Shown here piece after piece: positions 60,587 to 64,000 of a DNA stretch of 64,000 bases. Below the pieces are notes generated by a model, which saw only the letters and a list, made by a program, of their open reading frames with translations, was not told the DNA's origin and searched no databases. The translations under genes were made by a program, and so were the position numbers. Positions within the stretch are counted from its first letter, which is position 1; each line of letters starts with the position of its first letter. The stretch comes from Lawsonibacter asaccharolyticus (GTDB lineage: Bacteria > Bacillota > Clostridia > Oscillospirales > Oscillospiraceae): the NCBI GenBank assembly GCA_003112755.1, contig BFBT01000001.1:1240001-1304000 (forward strand), read 5' to 3'.

Positions 60587-60949
60587 ATGGATCAGTTTCA
60601 GATGGATCATCAGGCTTTGTATCATCTCTTAAAAATCAAGTGCGAGCGGGAAACGTTGGATGATATCCTCCAAGGGATGCGTACGCTTCTGGCGGATGAA
60701 GCGATGCCAACAGCGGAGCAGGTCCGCGCATTTCTTCAGGCCCCGGATGGCGATACAGCCCTTGACCCCCAGCAGCAGATGGTGGCAATGGATCAGATGC
60801 TTCAGTGCATGGAGGTGAACTTTCGTACCTGCTGTGATCTGCTGCGGTATCAGCAGATGAAGAAGGCAGGCGCGGTCCGCGACATGGATGAGTTCCTGGA
60901 TGTGCTCTATCCCGGGAATACGGAGGAGGAACAGGATGAAAGTGTCTGA
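60587..60949 (+). CDS. Small hypothetical element protein, 120 aa
   Basis: AAGGAG before ATG 60587. It is almost entirely helical (HQALYHLLKIKCERETLDDI, LQCMEVNFRTCCDLLRYQQM) and acidic at its end, with no known motif. Its last 14 bases overlap the excisionase start, so the two are coupled. Similar short proteins precede excisionases in Firmicutes mobilisable elements. Confidence 0.65.
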   Translation: MDQFQMDHQALYHLLKIKCERETLDDILQGMRTLLADEAMPTAEQVRAFLQAPDGDTALDPQQQMVAMDQMLQCMEVNFRTCCDLLRYQQMKKAGAVRDMDEFLDVLYPGNTEEEQDESV

Positions 60950-61145
60950 GTACAAGTCCTACGAGGACCTGCCTCTGTTTCTCAATGCGGAAACGGTGTC
61001 AAAGGTCCTGGGCATCGCGCCATCGTCCGCCTACGAGCTTCTGCATGAAAAGGATTTTCCTTCCCTGCGGATCGGCAGCCGTATCGTGGTGCCCAAGGAA
61101 TCGTTCATCCAATGGGTGAACGAACACACAGGGGGTGGAACATGA
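60936..61145 (+). CDS. xis: Excisionase (helix-turn-helix)
   Basis: 69 aa, ATG 60936 after GGAGGA. KVSEYKSYEDLPLFLNAETV, SKVLGIAPSSAYELLHEKD and LRIGSRIVVPKESFIQWVNE make a complete MerR-like excisionase. It is the intact counterpart of the pseudogene at 48341-48619. It overlaps the next gene by ATGA. Confidence 0.9.
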   Translation: MKVSEYKSYEDLPLFLNAETVSKVLGIAPSSAYELLHEKDFPSLRIGSRIVVPKESFIQWVNEHTGGGT

Positions 61146-61504
61146 AGTACAACGACCACGGAAATTTTTTCTCTCTGCCCAATAAGATCTTCCTCCTGGG
61201 ACTGCGTCCCGGTGAGCTGGCGGTGTACAGTTACCTGCGCCGGTGCGAGGATCGGGCAACGCACCAGTGCTGGCCCAGCTACAAGACCATCGGGAAAGCG
61301 GTGGGCATGAGCGAGAACACAGTGCGCAAGTACACCCTGCGGCTGGAGGAGCGGGGACCGCTCTCCACCGAGTCCACCGAAGTGGTGACAGCTACCGGGC
61401 AGAAACGAAACGGAAATCTGCGCTACACCCTCCGGCCCGTTCAGGAGTGGATCGCAGCGCGTCAGAGAGCTGCGGCGATGCAGGGCAATCGTGGCAGCCT
61501 GTGA
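61142..61504 (+). CDS. Winged-helix replication/regulatory protein (HTH_36 type)
   Basis: 120 aa. FFSLPNKIFLLGLRPGELAV and AVYSYLRRCEDRATHQCWPS are the start of an HTH_36 domain, followed by the recognition region IGKAVGMSENTVRKYTLRLE. Proteins of this type begin many small replication initiators and mobilisable-element regulators. The usual C-terminal replication domain is absent, so a regulator is more likely. Confidence 0.8.
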   Translation: MKYNDHGNFFSLPNKIFLLGLRPGELAVYSYLRRCEDRATHQCWPSYKTIGKAVGMSENTVRKYTLRLEERGPLSTESTEVVTATGQKRNGNLRYTLRPVQEWIAARQRAAAMQGNRGSL

Positions 61505-61835
61505 GCCGCTGTGTGCGGCTTATCAGGGATCTGGGGGATGAGGTACCTTCCCCCCATACGAAGCCTGAAATCCCGCTTTGGAAAGCAAATTGTAATAAGG
61601 ACCACAGGGGGTGTCGGAGGCCGATGCCCACCTTTGGGTGGGGCAAGTATAGCGTCCGGCTATACGTCGGCCGCACTCGCCGGGGCAGAGCCCCGGCACC
61701 CCTCGTCGACACAAGCTCCGTATCATTCCCCCTGCCGCCAGCGGCAGGGCCCACTCATTACGCTGTGTCTCCTCTCCAAACGAGACCCGCTGCGCTGGGC
61801 TCTCGTTTGGGCACGGGAGAACCGAAAGGAGAAAC
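61505..61835. other. Structured non-coding region upstream of mobC, possible oriT
   Basis: No gene is seen. It carries several short hairpins (GTATAGC ... GGCTATAC near 61649, GGGGCAGAGCCCC near 61682) and the left arm of a 27-nt inverted repeat (61702-61728). The position between xis/HTH and mobC-relaxase is where an origin of transfer is expected. Confidence 0.5.
61702..61728 (+). repeat. Left arm of 27-nt inverted repeat flanking mobC
   Basis: Begins CTCGTCGACACAAG and ends CTCCGTATCATTC; 23 of 27 bases match the reverse complement of 62233-62259. Confidence 0.65.
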
Positions 61836-62144
61836 ATGCAGAAGAAAAAAACAGCCATCATCACCGCAAGGATGACACCGCAAACAAAGGCAGAGATCCA
61901 ACACCGGGCCAAACAAGCCGGGATGACAATCACCGATTACCTGGTCACCTGCGCCCTGGGCAAGGAGATCATCCAGGTACACGGTCTGGACGAGATCCTG
62001 TCTGAACTGAAAGCCCAGGGCAGAAATCTGAACCAGCTCACCACGCTGGCTAACATGGGCCGCATCCAGTTCCTCCGCAGCAACGAACTCATCGACCGGT
62101 ACGCTGATCTCTATCAACGGATGACCGGTATCGCCAGGGGGTAG
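61836..62144 (+). CDS. mobC: MobC-type relaxosome protein
   Basis: 102 aa, ATG 61836 after AAAGGAG. KKKTAIITARMTPQTKAEIQ, AGMTITDYLVTCALGKEI and the SELKAQGRNLNQLTTLANMG helix identify MobC. It helps the relaxase open DNA at oriT. The relaxase follows after 115 bases that contain the right arm of the inverted repeat. Confidence 0.9.
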   Translation: MQKKKTAIITARMTPQTKAEIQHRAKQAGMTITDYLVTCALGKEIIQVHGLDEILSELKAQGRNLNQLTTLANMGRIQFLRSNELIDRYADLYQRMTGIARG

Positions 62145-62232
62145 TAATGGGGCCCCCACAGAGGGCTATGCCCTTTGTGGGGAGAGGAGACGCCCCGGAA
62201 TGAATGAGCCTTCAGCCCTTCAGGCTGGAGGC

Positions 62233-62259
62233 GAATGATACGGAGGAGGTGTTGACGAG
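62233..62259 (-). repeat. Right arm of 27-nt inverted repeat flanking mobC
   Basis: On the plus strand GAATGATACGGAGG then AGGTGTTGACGAG; it ends directly before the relaxase ATG at 62260 and includes its ribosome-binding site GGAGGAGG. Confidence 0.65.
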
Positions 62260-63258
62260 ATGGCAACCTTCACAGCCGTACGGAACAAGAAGCAAACAGC
62301 GGGAACGACGGCAGGCGTGATGAAGTATGTGGTCCAGGGGAAGAAAACAATGCTGGGCGACCGATGGATGGTCACCGGACACAACTGCGTGGCCCAGTCC
62401 TCCTACCTGGAGATGGTCACCACCAAGCGCCGCTTCCAAAAGACGGACGGGCGGCAGTTCTACCACTTCGTCCAGTCCTTCTCTGCCAAGGATGATCTGA
62501 CGCCCCAGGAGGTCAACGCCATCGGGATCGAGTTCGCACAGAAGCAGTTCCCGGACTATGAGGTCCTGGTGGCCACCCACATGGACACCAACCACCTGCA
62601 CAACCATCTGGTGGTCAACAGTGTGAGCTGTGCGGACGGCAGAAAACTCCACCAAAATGCCGCTGACCTTCAGCGGCACCGGCAGGTGAATGATGAGATC
62701 TGTATGGCCCACGGACTGAGCGTGCTGGAGCCGCCGAAGAAGTACACCCGGAAACGGCAGATGCGGCCTGGGGAGTATCAGGCGGGGCTCCGTGGTGACA
62801 GTTGGAAGCTGGATCTGATCCAGGCGATCAATGAACCGCTGGAGTACGCAGACGACCGGGAGAGTTTTATCGGGAACATGGAGTACGAGGGTTACGAAGT
62901 CAGCTGGGTGCCGACGCGGAAGCACATCACCTTCACCTGTCCCAACGGCAGGAAGTGCAGGGACAGCAGTCTGCACGATGAGACTTTCCTGAAAGAAAAT
63001 CTGGAGAAGCTGTTCGCCTACCGCCAGGCCACAGGCTTCTGCCCCGGCACTCTGGAGCCGGATGAGGGATGGATGGGAGAACTGGCTGCCGGGCTGGTGT
63101 AGCTGGGCAGGGCGCTGGAGAGAGAAGCGGACTTTCCGCAGATTCCCACACCTCCGGTCTGGACGGACAGCAAGCTGCGCCGCCGGGAAGCGTTGAAGAA
63201 GCTGGCCATGGGAGAGAAGCTGAGCCACGACAGCGACCAGCAGCAGACCATGGAGTGA
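62260..63258 (+). pseudogene. Relaxase interrupted by an in-frame TAG
   Basis: The N-terminal 280 residues contain the nuclease motifs: the three-histidine motif ATHMDTNHLHNHLVVNSV and YHFVQSFSAKDDLTPQEVNA. A TAG at 63100-63102 ends the frame, but the same frame continues to 63258 with the coherent LGRALEREADFPQIPTPPVW and LRRREALKKLAMGEKLSHDS. A single C-to-T change of CAG (Gln) explains it. The nuclease core is upstream of the stop, so a truncated relaxase might still work. Confidence 0.8.
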
Positions 63259-63287
63259 CCGAAGAGGAGAGTAGTCCCCTCAAAGGT

Positions 63288-63310
63288 TGCGCCGCAAAAC
63301 AAAGATAAAA
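63288..63310 (+). repeat. Recurrent motif TGCGCCGCAAAACAAAGATA upstream of the integrase
   Basis: Almost the same as 51393-51415 and 59781-59802, and again before an integrase gene. Confidence 0.5.
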
Positions 63311-63347
63311 CCCTTTTCAAAATCTGGCGATTTGATACTATATGAGT

Positions 63348-63419
63348 TCTTTGATAACTCTGGTCAAACAGCGTGGCTATTTTACAAAAGATGTAGTATG
63401 TTGTGTTGCTGATAGGAGG
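63348..63419 (+). promoter_or_regulatory. 72-nt leader shared with the DUF6809 gene at 50853
   Basis: TCTTTGATAACTCTG, CGTGGCTATTTT and TTGTGTTGCTGA occur at the same spacing as in 50772-50843, ending in AGGAGG before the integrase start. Confidence 0.55.
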
Positions 63420-63428
63420 CGATCTATA

Positions 63429-64000
63429 TGCCAAAGAAACGAGCCAACGGCGAGGGAAATATCCGCAAGCGCAAAGACGGCCGCTGGGAGGGACGGTACA
63501 CCGCCGGATACGATCCCAAGACCGGTAAGCGGATCATCAAGAATGTGTTGGGCAAGACCCAGGCAGAGGTCCGGGAAAAGCTGATAACCGCTATGGCTGA
63601 GTGTCAGGGGTTGGACGTCAGCCGGGAAGCCGATGAACACTGGGTGGCCACCTGGCTGAAAATGTGGTACGAGCTCTATGCCAAGCCCAACATCCGTACC
63701 GCCACCGCAAACCGCTACCAGCTCATCATAGACACCTATACTGTTCCCCGCATCGGGAATATCAAGTTAAAGAAGCTGACCACCCGACACCTGCAAAAGC
63801 TCTACAAGGAGTTATTAGAAAGCGGCAGAATCCACATTGGAAAGAACCAGAGCAAAGGACTCAGCACCACCACCGTCCACAGCGTCCACCTGATGCTCCA
63901 CGCCGTCCTGGACCGGGCGGTGAAGGAACGGCTCATTCCCCGGAACCCCTGTAAATACTGCGTGGTGCCCAAGCCCCGGAAGCTGGATATGAAGGTCCTG
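63429..64000 (+). CDS. int: Tyrosine recombinase, N-terminal part (cut by window end)
   Basis: ATG 63429 after AGGAGG; the frame is open to base 64000 (190 codons). The arm-binding domain (GEGNIRKRKDGRWEGRYTAG) and the SAM-like domain (AKPNIRTATANRYQLIIDTY, STTTVHSVHLMLHAVLDRAV) are present and similar to the integrases at 51435 and 52596. The catalytic domain lies outside the window. Confidence 0.92.

Noticed and set aside
63100..63102. Pyrrolysine at the relaxase TAG
   Set aside because: No pyl genes in the window, relaxases do not use pyrrolysine, and a CAG-to-TAG change is enough.

Overview
The window looks like a chromosome segment of a GC-rich gut Clostridia, most likely Oscillospiraceae near Flavonifractor/Lawsonibacter (inferred from gene content and codon style, not from a search). 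One short block of ordinary chromosome lies between several integrated mobile elements, most of them partly decayed.

Region by region. (1) 1-19.2 kb: an AT-richer integrative and conjugative element (ICE) of the Tn1549/CTn class. It carries a thyX-dut nucleotide cassette, a SLOG (DUF1273) protein, topoisomerase III, a CPBP protease, an intact IS3-family element, a block of small ICE proteins, MobC, CD1845, a cargo of FMN riboswitch + ribU + a riboflavin kinase fused to a winged-helix domain, a relaxase truncated and joined to a response-regulator tail, a sigma factor, an excisionase and a tyrosine integrase. It ends at tRNA-Arg(CCT). (2) 19.1-19.5 kb: one complete tRNA-Arg(CCT), one mosaic and two 5' halves, all broken at the anticodon loop, which I read as an attachment-site array. 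(3) 19.8-33.1 kb: GC-rich chromosome with a CoA-acylating aldehyde dehydrogenase and divergent LysR, rpsO-pnp, an acyltransferase/ATP-grasp pair, an M16 peptidase, a five-gene operon (membrane-anchored MerR, two paralogous small membrane proteins, YbjQ, CPBP protease), a YhfC protease and TrmO. (4) 33.2-37.7 kb: debris, namely an FtsX-type permease tail joined to a truncated IS3-family element, an HsdM fragment, two XRE regulators and a frameshifted AlbA-type ATPase. (5) 37.97-54.25 kb: an island bounded by two tRNA-Thr(GGT) 3' halves with matching 25-nt internal repeats. Its cargo is a LysR, a divergent EPSP-synthase-like enzyme, a TAXI-TRAP transporter, a DUF6198 membrane protein and a broken SLH esterase; its mobilisation genes are mostly pseudogenes, but one integrase is intact. 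(6) 54.4-59.6 kb: a nucleoside deaminase, a two-component system and a redox operon (TlpA-like lipoprotein, CD1871A-type CxxC peptide, membrane 4Fe-4S protein). (7) 59.8-64 kb: a second mobilisation module with sigma factor, excisionase, winged-helix protein, MobC, a relaxase with an in-frame TAG, and an integrase cut by the window end.

Most notable: the riboflavin kinase/winged-helix fusion behind an FMN riboswitch; the MerR-membrane operon, in which a repeated C-terminal tail also encodes the Shine-Dalgarno and start of the next gene; the EPSP-synthase homologue with altered substrate-pocket residues beside a TAXI transporter; and the tRNA-half arrays that record repeated integration.
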